A stretch of DNA of 64,000 nt from assembly GCA_025055975.1 (NCBI GenBank), contig JANWWM010000063.1, positions 1 through 64,000 on the forward strand. Reading direction: 5' to 3'. Shown one piece after another: positions 51,626-61,372 of this stretch. The position numbers were made by a program, and so were the translations under genes. Each line of letters opens with the position of its first letter. The stretch's first letter is position 1. This stretch comes from Chloroherpetonaceae bacterium (lineage in GTDB: Bacteria > Bacteroidota > Chlorobiia > Chlorobiales > Thermochlorobacteraceae). The notes beneath the pieces were generated by a model. The model did not search any database, was not told the DNA's origin, and saw nothing but the letters and a program-made list of their open reading frames with translations.

Positions 51626-52501
51626 ATGCGAGTTTTCCAACGAGCGCTCGCGCTTCTTGCGCTTTTGGCGACGAGTTCCTGCTCCTCCGACTCGGAGCGA
51701 CCCATCACGGTTCGCGGCTCCGACACGATGGTCGCCATTGGGCAGAAGTGGGCGGAGATTTACATGGCGAAAAATCCCGAAGCAACCATTCAAGTCAACG
51801 GCGGCGGCAGCGGCACGGGCATTTCCGCGCTCATCAATCGCATCGCCGACATCTGCCAATCCTCTCGCCCGATGAAAAAACGCGAGCGCGACATCATCAA
51901 GCACAGATACGGGCGCGACGCGATCGAAATTCCCGTCGCCAAAGACGGCATCGTGATTTACGTGCACGAATCCAATCCCATCTCCGAATTGAGCATCGCG
52001 CAAATGAAAGCCATCTACACGGGCAAAATTCGCAACTGGAAGGAATTGGGTTGGGAAGATCGAAACATCGTCGTGTATGGACGCGAGAACAGTTCGGGCA
52101 CATATGAATTTTTCAAAAAGCGCGTGCTGAACGGCGAAGATTTCGCCGCGGACGTGCAAACTCTTCCAGGCACGGGCGCGATCGCCAACGCCGTCGCGCA
52201 AGACAAATACTCCATCGGTTACGGGGGCATCGCGTATTCGCGCGGCATCAAGTTTTTGGCGGCGAAAGAAACCGACGATTCGCCCGCCGTCGCCGCCTCC
52301 GAACAAACCATCGCCGACAATTCCTATCCCATCGCGCGCGATCTTTATTTTTACCTTGTCAAAGAGCCAAAAGGCAGAACGAAAGATTTTATCGATTGGG
52401 TGCTCAGCGACGAAGGGCAATCGCTTGCGATTGAAGAAGGCTACTTTCCCGTTCGTCCGCTTGCCAAAACCGAAAACTCCGCAACCGTTTTAGCGAAATG
52501 A
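51626..52501 (+). CDS. pstS: Phosphate ABC transporter substrate-binding lipoprotein
   Basis: A 291-residue PstS-type protein. The signal RALALLALLATSSCSSD has a lipobox (TSSC). The phosphate-binding fold is shown by ITVRGSDTMVAIGQKWAE, NGGGSGTGISALINRIADIC, VAKDGIVIYVHESNPI, IYTGKIRNWKELG, RENSSGTYEFFKKRVLNG and YPIARDLYFYLVKEP. The N-terminal GSDT and GGGSGTG loops are standard phosphate contacts. The length is within the usual range. It overlaps pstC by four bases. Confidence 0.92.
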   Translation: MRVFQRALALLALLATSSCSSDSERPITVRGSDTMVAIGQKWAEIYMAKNPEATIQVNGGGSGTGISALINRIADICQSSRPMKKRERDIIKHRYGRDAIEIPVAKDGIVIYVHESNPISELSIAQMKAIYTGKIRNWKELGWEDRNIVVYGRENSSGTYEFFKKRVLNGEDFAADVQTLPGTGAIANAVAQDKYSIGYGGIAYSRGIKFLAAKETDDSPAVAASEQTIADNSYPIARDLYFYLVKEPKGRTKDFIDWVLSDEGQSLAIEEGYFPVRPLAKTENSATVLAK

Positions 52502-53439
52502 CGTCCGCAACGACCGCGATAGCCGCGCTGAAATCGCATCGAAGGGCGAAGCGATTGGATAGCCTCGCCAAGAACGTCATTCTCGGCGTTTCGCTCGTCT
52601 CGATTACCATCATCTTGCTGATTTTGATTTTCACCTTCAAGGAAGCGCAAAACGTCTTCTTCGACGCTCGCGTTCGGGAAGAAGTATTGCCGACGCTGTT
52701 CGGCGCGAATTGGCAACCCGTTTCCGACTCGCCGAAATACGGCGTGATTCCGCTTTTCGTGGGCACGCTCAAAACGACGCTCGTGGCGATGTTGATTGCC
52801 GTGCCCGTTGGCGTGCTCTCGGCGCTCTACTCGGTGATGTTCGCGCCGAAATGGACGAAAGAAGTCTTGAAGCCCGCCGTGGAACTCGTGGCGGGCTTGC
52901 CGTCGGTGGTCATTGGGTTTTTCGCGCTCGTCGTGCTTTCGGATTGGTTGCAGAGTTTGACGGGTTCGTCTTCTCGCCTGACGGCTCTCGTGGGCGGCGT
53001 GGCGATTTCGCTCACGGCGATTCCCATCATTTTCACCATCTCCGAAGAAGCGCTTTCCGCCGTGCCGCAATCCATCAAGGAAGCCAGCTACGCGCTCGGC
53101 GCGACGGAGTGGGAGACGGCGTTCTACGTCGTGCTGCCCGCCGCCTATCCGGGCATCTTTGCCGCCGTGCTCTTGGGGCTTGGGCGCGCTTTCGGCGAAA
53201 CGCTCATCGTGTTGATGGCGACGGGCAACGCCGCGATTACGTCGTGGAGTTTGCTCGATTCCACGCGCACGCTCACGGCGACCATCGGCGCGGAAATGGC
53301 GGAAGTGGTTTTCGGCGACCCGCACTACAACGTGCTCTTTCTCATTGGCACGTTTCTCTTTCTGTTCTCGATGACGCTCAATCTCGTCGCGGAGTTCTAT
53401 GTCAAGGCGAAATTGATGAAGAAGTTTCGCGGCGGATAA
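52498..53439 (+). CDS. pstC: Phosphate ABC transporter permease PstC
   Basis: A 313-residue permease with six membrane helices. The large periplasmic loop with FFDARVREEVLPTLFGANWQP and the following YGVIPLFVGTLKTTLVAMLIAVPVGV identify PstC. The ABC-contact EAA loop is EASYALGATEWETAFYVVLPAAYPGI. It shares the ATGA junction with pstS. The pstA and pstB genes that normally follow are missing: after a 169-base spacer comes recA on its own promoter. The other half of the transporter must be encoded elsewhere or be absent. Confidence 0.88.
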   Translation: MTSATTAIAALKSHRRAKRLDSLAKNVILGVSLVSITIILLILIFTFKEAQNVFFDARVREEVLPTLFGANWQPVSDSPKYGVIPLFVGTLKTTLVAMLIAVPVGVLSALYSVMFAPKWTKEVLKPAVELVAGLPSVVIGFFALVVLSDWLQSLTGSSSRLTALVGGVAISLTAIPIIFTISEEALSAVPQSIKEASYALGATEWETAFYVVLPAAYPGIFAAVLLGLGRAFGETLIVLMATGNAAITSWSLLDSTRTLTATIGAEMAEVVFGDPHYNVLFLIGTFLFLFSMTLNLVAEFYVKAKLMKKFRGG

Positions 53440-53551
53440 AAGCCGTCGCCAGAATGGCTCAAACCGCCTTTGCCGCCAATTTTTCCGCCCTCGCCAACGC
53501 TTTGCGACTTTCCGCCACGACGCCCGATGCTCGAATTTGACGAGAAGCGCT

Positions 53552-53559
53552 TAACTTCA
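53552..53559 (+). promoter_or_regulatory. -7 element TAACTTCA for recA
   Basis: 49 bases before ATG 53609, same octamer as at 48042. No LexA/SOS box was recognised. Confidence 0.4.
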
Positions 53560-53608
53560 AGCGAACTCTGATTCAACGCTCTCTCAAACTTTAACCGTCC
53601 GTCCAGCT

Positions 53609-54724
53609 ATGGCAAAGGAAAAAAGCGCAACCAAAGACAAGGAGCATTTTTCGAACATCGATCCCGAAAAGAAAAAGCAGTTGGAGCTTGCCGTCGAGAC
53701 GCTCGAAAAACAGTTTGGCAAAGGCACGATTATGCGGCTTGGCGACGAGGCGATGATGCAAGTGCAAGCCGTCTCGACTGGCTCGATTACGCTTGATTTC
53801 GCGCTGGGCGTGGGCGGACTTCCCAAAGGCAGAATCGTGGAAATTTTCGGTCCAGAATCGTCGGGCAAAACGACCATCGCCTTGCACACCATCGCCGAAA
53901 CGCAAAAAGAGGGCGGCGTGGCGGCGTTTGTCGATGCCGAACATGCCTTCGACCCGCAATACGCGCGCAAAATCGGCGTCAACACGCGCGACCTTTTGCT
54001 CTCTCAACCCGAATCAGGCGAGCAAGCCCTGACGATCGTCGATACCCTCGTGCGCAGCAACGCGGTCGACATCGTCGTCATTGACTCCGTCGCCGCGCTG
54101 GTGCCGCAAGCCGAATTGGAGGGCGAAATGGGTGACGCGACCGTCGGTTTGCAAGCGCGCCTGATGTCGCAAGCGTTGCGCAAACTGACGGGCGTGATCT
54201 CAAAATCGAGTTGCCTCGTCATCTTCATCAACCAACTGCGCGACAAAATCGGCGTGTCATACGGCAACCCCGAAACCACGACGGGCGGCAAAGCCCTCAA
54301 ATTTTACTCGTCGGTTCGCCTCGATATCCGCCGCGTCGGACAAATCAAGGAAGGCACGGAAATCATTGGCAATCGCACCAAAGTCAAAGTCGTCAAAAAC
54401 AAGGTCGCCCCTCCGTTCAAAGAGGTCGAGTTCGACATCGTCTATGGCGAAGGCATCTCCAAACTCGGCGAACTCATCGACCTTGCCGTAGAGTTTGGCA
54501 TCATCAAAAAATCGGGCGCATGGTTTAGCTACGAAGGCGAAAAAATCGCGCAAGGACGCGAAAACGTCAAGGCGCACCTGAAAGAAAACAAAGACCTGCA
54601 CGACAAAATCTACGCCCAAGTGCGCGAAATGATGGCGCAAGCGGGTAGCGACAAATTCGCCAGTTCGCCCGAACCCGAAGACGATGGCGCGCCCGAAGAA
54701 GAAGGGAGCGTCGCCCAAGCCTGA
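53609..54724 (+). CDS. recA: Recombinase RecA
   Basis: A 371-residue RecA, full length. Marks: [19 protein letters not shown], the Walker [69 protein letters not shown] (Walker B) and [28 protein letters not shown]. The DNA-binding L1 and L2 loops are conserved. The acidic tail ends [15 protein letters not shown]. RecA forms ATP-dependent filaments for recombination and SOS control. Its transcription seems monocistronic: own promoter upstream, hairpin over the stop. Confidence 0.98.
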   Translation: MAKEKSATKDKEHFSNIDPEKKKQLELAVETLEKQFGKGTIMRLGDEAMMQVQAVSTGSITLDFALGVGGLPKGRIVEIFGPESSGKTTIALHTIAETQKEGGVAAFVDAEHAFDPQYARKIGVNTRDLLLSQPESGEQALTIVDTLVRSNAVDIVVIDSVAALVPQAELEGEMGDATVGLQARLMSQALRKLTGVISKSSCLVIFINQLRDKIGVSYGNPETTTGGKALKFYSSVRLDIRRVGQIKEGTEIIGNRTKVKVVKNKVAPPFKEVEFDIVYGEGISKLGELIDLAVEFGIIKKSGAWFSYEGEKIAQGRENVKAHLKENKDLHDKIYAQVREMMAQAGSDKFASSPEPEDDGAPEEEGSVAQA

Positions 54725-54744
54725 AGCGCAAAACTTTGCGCTTC
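54723..54744 (+). terminator. Hairpin at the recA stop codon
   Basis: Perfect 10-bp stem GAAGCGCAAA (54723-54732) with TTTGCGCTTC (54735-54744) and a 2-base centre, overlapping the recA stop. Only a short T-run (GCTTTTATTT) lies ~8 bases beyond. Probably a terminator. Confidence 0.55.
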
Positions 54745-54774
54745 TCGACCGCTTTTATTTCCGCCCGAAAGCGT

Positions 54775-54782
54775 TATATTTG
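54775..54782 (+). promoter_or_regulatory. -7 element TATATTTG for the lipid cluster
   Basis: Perfect TAnnTTTG, 38 bases before ATG 54821; TTT (54753-54755) stands 19 bases upstream in the -33 position. Likely drives DUF177-rpmF-plsX and perhaps the fab genes. Confidence 0.6.
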
Positions 54783-54820
54783 CGGCTCTTTTTTGCGAAG
54801 CGACGAAGACGGCGCCAACC

Positions 54821-55369
54821 ATGACGCTCGGACAAGACGACTTGGGGCGCAAGCCAATCGCCCAAATCAACGTCTCCAACCTGAAAAGCGGCGTTCATCG
54901 CTATGCGTTTGAATGCGAAACGCGCCAGTTTGGCGACGAGAGCCTCGATGAAACGCGCTTTTCCGCGCCGATTCACGTCGCCGTTACGCTGACCAAAACC
55001 GTCGGCGAAATCGTCGCCGAACTTTCGGTGCGAACCGTCGTTTCGCTCGAATGCGACCGATGCCTCGCGCCCATTCGGAAAACGATCCAAGGCGACTATC
55101 GCATCGTCTTTTTGCGATCGGCAACGACCCTTCCCGACGACGATGGCGACGACGTGCGCCTGCTCGCAAAGAATGAAACGCGCATCGATTTGACCGAAGA
55201 CGTCCGCGAAACCTTGTTGCTCGCCGTGCCGATGAAAAACGTTTGCGGCTCGGCATGCGCCGAAAACGACGCGCCCATCGCAAGCGAGTTTCGCCAAGCG
55301 TCGAGCAGCCCCGTAGCGAGCGAGTGGCAACGCCAACTCGCCGAAATCGGCAAGAAATTCAGGTTTTAA
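54821..55369 (+). CDS. DUF177 (YceD-like) protein
   Basis: A 182-residue YceD/DUF177 protein, recognised by IHVAVTLTKTVGEIVAELSVRT, the cysteine pair LECDRCLAP and the later strand YRIVFLR, plus a C-terminal FRQASSSPVASEWQRQLAEIG. The second Cys pair (CGSAC) is conserved as in zinc-binding members. The family is nearly always next to rpmF and is thought to take part in 23S rRNA maturation or ribosome assembly. It opens the conserved DUF177-rpmF-plsX-fab cluster, 33 bases before rpmF. Confidence 0.85.
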   Translation: MTLGQDDLGRKPIAQINVSNLKSGVHRYAFECETRQFGDESLDETRFSAPIHVAVTLTKTVGEIVAELSVRTVVSLECDRCLAPIRKTIQGDYRIVFLRSATTLPDDDGDDVRLLAKNETRIDLTEDVRETLLLAVPMKNVCGSACAENDAPIASEFRQASSSPVASEWQRQLAEIGKKFRF

Positions 55370-55402
55370 TTCGCAATCCATCACGCGCATTCAAACGAGA
55401 CC

Positions 55403-55600
55403 ATGCCAAATCCGAAACGCAAAATGTCACGCTCGCGCCGCGACAAGCGCCGCGCCCAATTCAACGCTCGGACGAAAGTTCCCACGATGATTGTCTGCCC
55501 AAATTGCGGCGCGACCACCTTGATGCATCGCGCTTGCCACAACTGCGGTTACTACCGCGGCAGAATCGTCGCCCAATCCGCCGAGAAAGCCGCCGAGTAA
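55403..55600 (+). CDS. rpmF: 50S ribosomal protein L32
   Basis: A 65-residue L32. The opening [20 protein letters not shown] is the family signature; the zinc ribbon is CPNCGA and [10 protein letters not shown], so it is the four-cysteine, zinc-binding form. A C-terminal tail AQSAEKAAE follows. It sits in the standard place between DUF177 and plsX. Confidence 0.97.
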   Translation: MPNPKRKMSRSRRDKRRAQFNARTKVPTMIVCPNCGATTLMHRACHNCGYYRGRIVAQSAEKAAE

Positions 55601-55639
55601 TCGCGCCAGTCTCTCAACGATATTTCGTTCGTCGCCACG

Positions 55640-56647
55640 ATGAAAATCGTCGTCGATGCGATGGGCGGAGATTTTCCGCTTCAAAACCCGATTGCGGGCG
55701 CGGTGATGTCGCTTCGTCAATCGAACCGACGTTTTGAAATCATTTTGACGGGCAGATCGTCGCTCATCGAGTCCGAACTTCGCAAGCACGACGCGCTGTC
55801 TCTGCCGATTGAAATCGTCGATGCGCCCGACGTCATCGAGATGAACGAGCCGCCCGCCTCCGCCGTCAAGTCGAAGCCAAATTCCTCGATGATGCTTGGG
55901 CTTCGGCTCTGCAAGGAGGGCAAAGCCGACGCTTTCGTGAGCGCGGGAAGCACGGGGGCGCAGATGGCGGGGTCGCTTCTCACGCTGGGGCGCGTGCCTG
56001 GGGTTCAACGCCCAACCATCGGCGCGTATTTCCCCTCGCCAAAAGGCGTTACGATGGTCTTCGATGTTGGCGCCAGCATCGATTGCAAGCCCGAACACTA
56101 CGTTCAGTTCGCGGAGATGGGTTCGATTTATCTCAAATACGCCAAAGGCATTCCGTCGCCGAAAGTCGGCTTGCTCAACATCGGCGAAGAAGACACCAAA
56201 GGCACGGAGACCGTCAAGGAAGCCCATCTGGCGATGCGCGCAGCTCATCAACGCGGCAAAATCAATTTCATCGGCAACGTCGAGGGGCGCGACATGCTCA
56301 AAGGCGACGCGGACGTCATCGTTTGCGATGGGTTCGTCGGCAATTGCATCCTCAAATTCGGCGAGAGCATTCCGTCGTTTCTGAAAGCGCAAGCCAAACT
56401 ATACGCCGAGAAAAGCCTGCTCAACAAACTGCTCATCGCCATCGCGCAAAAGCCGCTCAAAACGATGCTCAAAGGAATGGATTACGAGCGTTATGGCGGC
56501 GTGCCGCTCTTGGGCGTCAATGGCGTTTCCATCGTCTGCCACGGCAAATCCACGCCGACGGCGATTATGAACGCCATTTTCCGCGCCGAAGAGATGGTCG
56601 AGCGCGAGGTCAACGCGCACATTGCCGAAGTCTTAAAATCTGCGTAA
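55640..56647 (+). CDS. plsX: Phosphate acyltransferase PlsX
   Basis: A 335-residue PlsX, which converts acyl-ACP to acyl phosphate for phospholipid synthesis. Marks: MKIVVDAMGGDFPLQNPIAGAV at the start, FVSAGSTGAQMAGSLLTLGRVPGVQRP, the DVGASIDCKPEHYVQFAEMG stretch, LLNIGEEDTKGTE and NVEGRDMLKGDADVIVCDGFVGN. The C-terminal part ends in a helix with MDYERYGGVPLLGVNG and ICHGKS-like VCHGKSTPTAI. It has the usual place between rpmF and fabH. Confidence 0.96.
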   Translation: MKIVVDAMGGDFPLQNPIAGAVMSLRQSNRRFEIILTGRSSLIESELRKHDALSLPIEIVDAPDVIEMNEPPASAVKSKPNSSMMLGLRLCKEGKADAFVSAGSTGAQMAGSLLTLGRVPGVQRPTIGAYFPSPKGVTMVFDVGASIDCKPEHYVQFAEMGSIYLKYAKGIPSPKVGLLNIGEEDTKGTETVKEAHLAMRAAHQRGKINFIGNVEGRDMLKGDADVIVCDGFVGNCILKFGESIPSFLKAQAKLYAEKSLLNKLLIAIAQKPLKTMLKGMDYERYGGVPLLGVNGVSIVCHGKSTPTAIMNAIFRAEEMVEREVNAHIAEVLKSA

Positions 56648-56702
56648 ATTTCGAGACCATTTTTTGTCTTTTTGAGTTCAAGCTGAACGAGAACGCTTGC
56701 GA

Positions 56703-57689
56703 ATGAAAGCGGCTATCACTGCCACCGCCAAATATCTCCCTCCCGATCGCCTCACGAATCACGATTTCGTTCACTTGAACACGAGCGACGAGTGGATACG
56801 AGAACGCACGGGCATCGTAGAACGACGCATTCTCAAAGATCCCTCGAAAGCGACCGCCTATATGTGCGGCGAAGTCGCAAAGCAAATTCTTGAAAAACGC
56901 GGCGCGAAAGCCGACGAGATCGATTGCATCATCGTCGCCACGATTACGCCCGATATGGTTTTTCCGTCGACGGCTTGTTTGGTTCAGGACTTGATTGGCG
57001 CAAAGAACGCTTGGGGATTCGACCTCTCCGCCGCGTGTTCGGGATTTTTATACGCGCTCGTCGTGGGCGCGCAGTTCATTGAAACGGGCGCATGTCAAAA
57101 AGTCCTCGTTCTTGGCGGGGACAAAATGAGCGCGATTACCGATATGCAAGACCGCAACACCGCCATCTTGTTCGGCGACGCGGCGGGCGGCGTTTTGCTC
57201 GAACCCGCCAAAGAGGGCTATGGGCTACTCGATTTCCGTCTCTACGCCGACGGCACGAGCGGCAAAAACCACCTCTACTTGAAAGCGGGGGGCAGTTTGA
57301 TGCCCGCCTCGCACGAAACGGTCGACAAACGCCTGCATTACCTCTACCAAGACGGCAGAACGGTTTTCAAATCCGCCGTCATCGGAATGGCGGACGTGGC
57401 GGCGGAGATTATGAAGCGCAACAACCTTTCGGCAGACGACGTCGCTTATTTGGTGCCGCATCAAGCCAACTTGCGCATCATCAGCGCGACCGCCGAGAGA
57501 ATGGGCATCGGAATGGAAAAAGTCGTCGTTAACATCGACAAATACGGCAACACCACCGCCGCAACCGTTCCGATTTGCCTTGCCGAGCTCGAAGAGGAGA
57601 GCAAACTCAAAGATGGCGACAATCTCGTCATCGCCACCTACGGCGCGGGCTACACGTGGGGCGGCGCGCTCCTAAGGTGGCAAGCCTAA
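56703..57689 (+). CDS. fabH: 3-oxoacyl-ACP synthase III
   Basis: A 328-residue KAS III, which starts fatty-acid synthesis by joining acetyl-CoA and malonyl-ACP. The catalytic Cys is in [15 protein letters not shown], the His in [10 protein letters not shown] and the Asn in [13 protein letters not shown]; the N-terminal [16 protein letters not shown] is the substrate-side motif. ATG 56703 is chosen over the TTG two codons upstream. A 230-base spacer with a hairpin and an AT-rich palindrome separates it from fabD. Confidence 0.95.
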   Translation: MKAAITATAKYLPPDRLTNHDFVHLNTSDEWIRERTGIVERRILKDPSKATAYMCGEVAKQILEKRGAKADEIDCIIVATITPDMVFPSTACLVQDLIGAKNAWGFDLSAACSGFLYALVVGAQFIETGACQKVLVLGGDKMSAITDMQDRNTAILFGDAAGGVLLEPAKEGYGLLDFRLYADGTSGKNHLYLKAGGSLMPASHETVDKRLHYLYQDGRTVFKSAVIGMADVAAEIMKRNNLSADDVAYLVPHQANLRIISATAERMGIGMEKVVVNIDKYGNTTAATVPICLAELEEESKLKDGDNLVIATYGAGYTWGGALLRWQA

Positions 57690-57812
57690 TCGTTGCGAAG
57701 CAAAAGTTTAGCGACCCGCGATTTTCTTGTTCTTTCCGATGATTGAAGGAAACCGAGCGATGAACAGGAACTTCAACGATGACCAGAAACCGAGTCAGGC
57801 AAGCGTTAAAGG

Positions 57813-57827
57813 CGTGGCTGCGCCACG
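57813..57827 (+). other. Hairpin in the fabH-fabD spacer
   Basis: Perfect 6-bp stem CGTGGC (57813-57818) with GCCACG (57822-57827) and a 3-base loop. No T-run follows, so it is not an evident terminator. Function unknown. Confidence 0.35.
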
Positions 57828-57882
57828 ACGGAGACGCGACGACATTTTGCTTGACGGAGTTTCGCAGCAGAGAGAGCCGAAG

Positions 57883-57909
57883 AATTTTAATTCTCAAACA
57901 ATTAAAATT
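57883..57909. promoter_or_regulatory. AT-rich 10-bp palindrome directly upstream of fabD
   Basis: AATTTTAATT (57883-57892) and AATTAAAATT (57900-57909) are exact inverted repeats with a 7-base spacer. The right arm ends 10 bases before the fabD ATG at 57920, where a ribosome site would lie. In this GC-rich window such an element stands out. It may be an operator or an mRNA stem that controls fabD translation. Confidence 0.45.
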
Positions 57910-57919
57910 ACGTTCAGCG

Positions 57920-58858
57920 ATGAAAGCTCTCGTTTTTCCTGGTCAAGGGTCTCAGTATCGCGGAATGGGCAGAGACCTTTGCGAGCGGTTCGCCGAAGCG
58001 CGCGAACTTGCCGAAGTCGCCAACTCCATTCTCGGTTATCGCCTGACCGACATTATGTTTGAGGGCGACGAAGACACGCTCAAACAAACGCGCTACACGC
58101 AGCCCGCCATTTTCCTGCACAGCGTCCTTGCCGCCAAATTCATCGACCGCGCCGACGTGATGATGACCGCAGGACACAGCCTCGGCGAATACACCGCCGT
58201 CTATTTCGCGGGAGCGTTGAGTTTCGAAGACGCGCTCTATCTCGTTCAAAAACGCGGCGACTTGATGCAAAAAGCGGGCGAAGAACTTTCAGGCGCGATG
58301 GCGGCTATCATCGGTTTGCCCGACGATCGATTGGAAACCGTTCTCGCCCAAGCTCGTCCTTACGGCGTCATTCAAGCCGCCAACTTCAACTCGCCTGGTC
58401 AAGTCGTTCTGTCGGGCGCGGTTCCCGCCATCAAGCAAGCGGTCTCTTTGGCGAAAACGCACGGCGCGAAGATCGCCAAAGAACTCGCCGTTTCGGGCGC
58501 GTTCCACTCTCCTTTGATGAAACCTGCCGAAGAAGAACTCGCCAAAACCCTGAACGAGATCGACTTCCGAAACGCGGAAATCCCAATTTGCATGAACGTG
58601 AGCGCGACTTTGACGCGCGACGCGGAGGAGATCCGCGAAAACCTCATTCTGCAACTCACTCGCCCCGTGCTGTGGACGCAATCGATTCAAACGATGATTC
58701 GAAGCGGCATTCGGGAGTTCGTGGAAGTCGGTCCGCAAAAAGTCCTTCAAGGCTTAATCAAGCGCATTGATTCGAGCGTCTCGGTTTCGGGCGTTGAGAC
58801 CGCCGAAGACGCGCTGAAACTTCAATCCGAAGTTCGCCTGAATGCAAATTACGCTTAG
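57920..58858 (+). CDS. fabD: Malonyl-CoA:ACP transacylase
   Basis: A 312-residue FabD from ATG 57920 ([17 protein letters not shown], the family opening). The catalytic Ser is in [16 protein letters not shown] and the His in [28 protein letters not shown] and [17 protein letters not shown] complete the pattern. The frame is open 47 codons further up, across the AT-rich palindrome, but this part is not conserved. The 3' end overlaps fabG by 17 bases. Confidence 0.95.
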   Translation: MKALVFPGQGSQYRGMGRDLCERFAEARELAEVANSILGYRLTDIMFEGDEDTLKQTRYTQPAIFLHSVLAAKFIDRADVMMTAGHSLGEYTAVYFAGALSFEDALYLVQKRGDLMQKAGEELSGAMAAIIGLPDDRLETVLAQARPYGVIQAANFNSPGQVVLSGAVPAIKQAVSLAKTHGAKIAKELAVSGAFHSPLMKPAEEELAKTLNEIDFRNAEIPICMNVSATLTRDAEEIRENLILQLTRPVLWTQSIQTMIRSGIREFVEVGPQKVLQGLIKRIDSSVSVSGVETAEDALKLQSEVRLNANYA

Positions 58859-59591
58859 CGGAAAAACCGCGTTGGTTACGGGCGCGTCTCGAGGCATCGG
58901 ACGCGCCATAGCCACGCGCCTCGCCCAAGCGGGCGCCAACGTGGGCTTCACCTACAAATCGTCGGAAGACAAGGCGCTCGCTCTGCAAAAGGAATTGGAA
59001 TCTTTCGGCGTTAAAGCGCTGGCGATGAAAGCCGACGCTTCCTCTTTCAGCGAGGCGCAAGCCGCCGTTGACGCGACGCTCTCGCAATTGGGCGGGTTGC
59101 ACATTCTCGTCAACAACGCGGGCATCGCGCGCGACGGACTCTTGGTGCGCATGAGCGAAGCGCAATGGGACGAAGTCATCGCCAACAACCTCAAAAGCGC
59201 GTTCAATTACGCCAAAGCCGCCGCGCGTCCGATGATGCAACAGCGCGACGGGCGCATCATCAACATCACGTCCGTCATCGGTCTGATGGGCAACGCGGGA
59301 CAAGCCAACTACGCCGCCTCCAAAGCGGGATTGATTGGCTTCACGAAGTCGCTCGCCAAAGAACTCGCCTCGCGCAACATCTTGGTCAACGCCGTCGCGC
59401 CTGGCTGGATCGAGACCGACATGACCGAAGGGCTAAACGACGAACTCAAAAAGCAGATGGAAGCCTTGATTCCGCTCAAGCGTTCTGGCAAAGCCGAAGA
59501 CGTCGCCGACGCGGTTCTCTTTCTTTCAAGCTCGCTCGCCAATTACATCACGGGCGAGTGCTTGCGCGTCGATGGCGGAATGGCGATGTGA
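58842..59591 (+). CDS. fabG: 3-oxoacyl-ACP reductase
   Basis: A 249-residue FabG of standard length that reduces 3-oxoacyl-ACP with NADPH. Marks: [23 protein letters not shown] (cofactor), [17 protein letters not shown], and the catalytic S/Y/K in [26 protein letters not shown] (in two pieces). The C-terminal VDGGMAM is typical. Starts inside the fabD stop region, so the two are translationally coupled. Confidence 0.95.
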   Translation: MQITLSGKTALVTGASRGIGRAIATRLAQAGANVGFTYKSSEDKALALQKELESFGVKALAMKADASSFSEAQAAVDATLSQLGGLHILVNNAGIARDGLLVRMSEAQWDEVIANNLKSAFNYAKAAARPMMQQRDGRIINITSVIGLMGNAGQANYAASKAGLIGFTKSLAKELASRNILVNAVAPGWIETDMTEGLNDELKKQMEALIPLKRSGKAEDVADAVLFLSSSLANYITGECLRVDGGMAM

Positions 59592-59614
59592 GCCAAACTC
59601 AAACGGACATTCCG

Positions 59615-59622
59615 TATATTCA
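59615..59622 (+). promoter_or_regulatory. -7 element TATATTCA for acpP
   Basis: 72 bases before ATG 59695, so acpP can be expressed on its own at a higher level than the fab genes around it. Confidence 0.4.
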
Positions 59623-59694
59623 CGAAATTTTTTCCGAAACGCCAAGTTTTTTCCAAACAGCAACTTACCAAAACAACCTTTCTCGGAGGAAAAA

Positions 59695-59937
59695 ATGACC
59701 GTCGACGAAGTGAGAACCAAAGTCTACGACATTATCGTCAGCAAAATGGGCGTCGCCAAAGATCAAATCAAGGACGACTCCAAATTTACCGACGATTTGG
59801 GCGCAGACTCGCTCGACACCGTCGAACTCGTGATGGAATTTGAAAATCAGTTCCAAATTCAAATTCCCGACGAAGACGCCGAAAAAATTTCCACGGTGAA
59901 AAACGCCATCGATTACATTTTGGAGAAGAAAAAGTAA
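59695..59937 (+). CDS. acpP: Acyl carrier protein
   Basis: An 80-residue ACP with a strong CGGAGGA ribosome site. The phosphopantetheine serine is S39 in [14 protein letters not shown]. The acidic composition and helices ([28 protein letters not shown]) are normal. It carries growing acyl chains for fatty-acid synthesis. It is preceded by its own -7 element and followed by a terminator-like hairpin, so expression is likely higher than for its neighbours. Confidence 0.97.
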   Translation: MTVDEVRTKVYDIIVSKMGVAKDQIKDDSKFTDDLGADSLDTVELVMEFENQFQIQIPDEDAEKISTVKNAIDYILEKKK

Positions 59938-59950
59938 GCGCGGCAACGCG

Positions 59951-60006
59951 ACGCAAAACCCAATTTTGACGTTCCGACGCGGACAAAGTTGGGTTTTCGC
60001 GTTTTT
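59951..60006 (+). terminator. Terminator between acpP and fabF
   Basis: AAAACCCAA (59955-59963) pairs with TTGGGTTTT (59989-59997), a 25-base loop that can itself fold, and CGCGTTTTT follows. It probably ends much acpP transcription while letting some read into fabF. Confidence 0.65.
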
Positions 60007-60055
60007 GAACCTTTGCCCGATGCATGCGTCGGGCGAAGCAACGCCAAAAGAATCT

Positions 60056-61297
60056 ATGCGAGAAAAGAAACGAATCGTCGTAAGCGGAATGGGCGTCATT
60101 ACGCCCATCGGCATCGGCAACGACGCTTACTGGCAGGCTCTCTCGACGGGCAAGAGCGGCGCCGCTCCCATTACCCTCTTCGACACGACGGGCTACGAGA
60201 CGCGATTCGCCTGCGAAGTCAAAGATTTCGACGTTACGCAGTTCATCGACAAGAAAAGTTCGCTCCGAATGGATAGGTTCTGCCAATTTGGCGTGGCGGC
60301 GGGCGAAATGGCGCTCAAAGACGCCAACATCACAAAAGACAACTCGGACTTGCGGCGCGTCGGCGTAGTGTTTGGTTCGGGCATCGGCGGCATGCACATC
60401 TACGACGCTCAATTCAGAACCCTCGTCGAGAAAAGCCCCGACCGCGTTAGCCCGTTTTTCATTCCGATGATGATTTCCAACATTGCGGCGGGCTACATCT
60501 CGATTCGCAACGGTCTGCAAGGTGCCAACTACGGCACGGTGTCGGCTTGCGCGACCTCGCTACACGCCATCATTGATGCGTATATGATTTTGCAGTTAGG
60601 CTACGCCGACGCGATGGTCTGCGGCGGCTCGGAAGCCTCCATCACGCCGATGGGCATCGCGGGCTTCAACGCGATGAAGGCGATGTCGACGCGCAACGAT
60701 TCGCCCGAAACCGCTTCGCGCCCCTACGACCGCGATCGAGACGGGTTCGTGATGGGCGAAGGCGCGGGCGCGCTCGTGATCGAACCTTACGAAAACGCCG
60801 TCAGACGCGGCGCGAAAATCTACGCCGAAATCGCAGGCGTGGGCATGAGCGCCGACGCTTACCATTTGAGCGCTCCTCACCCCGAAGGCGACGCCGTCGT
60901 CGCCGCTATGAAGATGGCGATGGACGACGCGGGCATTTCGCCCTACGACATTCAATACATCAACGCGCACGGCACATCCACGCCGCTTGGCGACGTCGCG
61001 GAACTCAAAGCCATCAAAAAATGCTTCGGCGACGCCGTCAAGAACATCAACATCAGCGCGACGAAATCGATGACGGGGCACTTGCTCGGCGCGGCAGGCG
61101 TGATTGAATCCATCGCTTGCGTGCTGGCGATTCAACATCAAACCGTGCCGCCCACCATCAACATCGAAAATCTCGATCCCGAAGTCGACCTGAACGTTAC
61201 GCCGAACCACGCCGTCAAGCGCGACATCCACTACGCGCTCAACAACGGGTTCGGCTTTGGCGGACACAACGCAACCGTTATCTTTAAGAAAGTTTGA
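60056..61297 (+). CDS. fabF: 3-oxoacyl-ACP synthase II
   Basis: A 413-residue KAS II. ATG 60056 gives [19 protein letters not shown], the family opening; the open frame further up crosses the terminator. The catalytic Cys is in [16 protein letters not shown] and the two His in [11 protein letters not shown] and [18 protein letters not shown]. The end [14 protein letters not shown] is standard. It lengthens acyl-ACP by two carbons. Followed by rnc after 75 bases. Confidence 0.96.
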   Translation: MREKKRIVVSGMGVITPIGIGNDAYWQALSTGKSGAAPITLFDTTGYETRFACEVKDFDVTQFIDKKSSLRMDRFCQFGVAAGEMALKDANITKDNSDLRRVGVVFGSGIGGMHIYDAQFRTLVEKSPDRVSPFFIPMMISNIAAGYISIRNGLQGANYGTVSACATSLHAIIDAYMILQLGYADAMVCGGSEASITPMGIAGFNAMKAMSTRNDSPETASRPYDRDRDGFVMGEGAGALVIEPYENAVRRGAKIYAEIAGVGMSADAYHLSAPHPEGDAVVAAMKMAMDDAGISPYDIQYINAHGTSTPLGDVAELKAIKKCFGDAVKNINISATKSMTGHLLGAAGVIESIACVLAIQHQTVPPTINIENLDPEVDLNVTPNHAVKRDIHYALNNGFGFGGHNATVIFKKV

Positions 61298-61372
61298 CGC
61301 AAGCGCGATGAGGCGCCAGCTTCGTCGCGCCGAGCAGATCCAACTTCACGACGAGACGATGAAGCAAACGCT

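Noticed and set aside
53454-53540. 28-codon frame between pstC and recA as a pstA remnant
   Set aside because: It reads as a soluble Ala-rich peptide with no membrane helix and no PstA motif.
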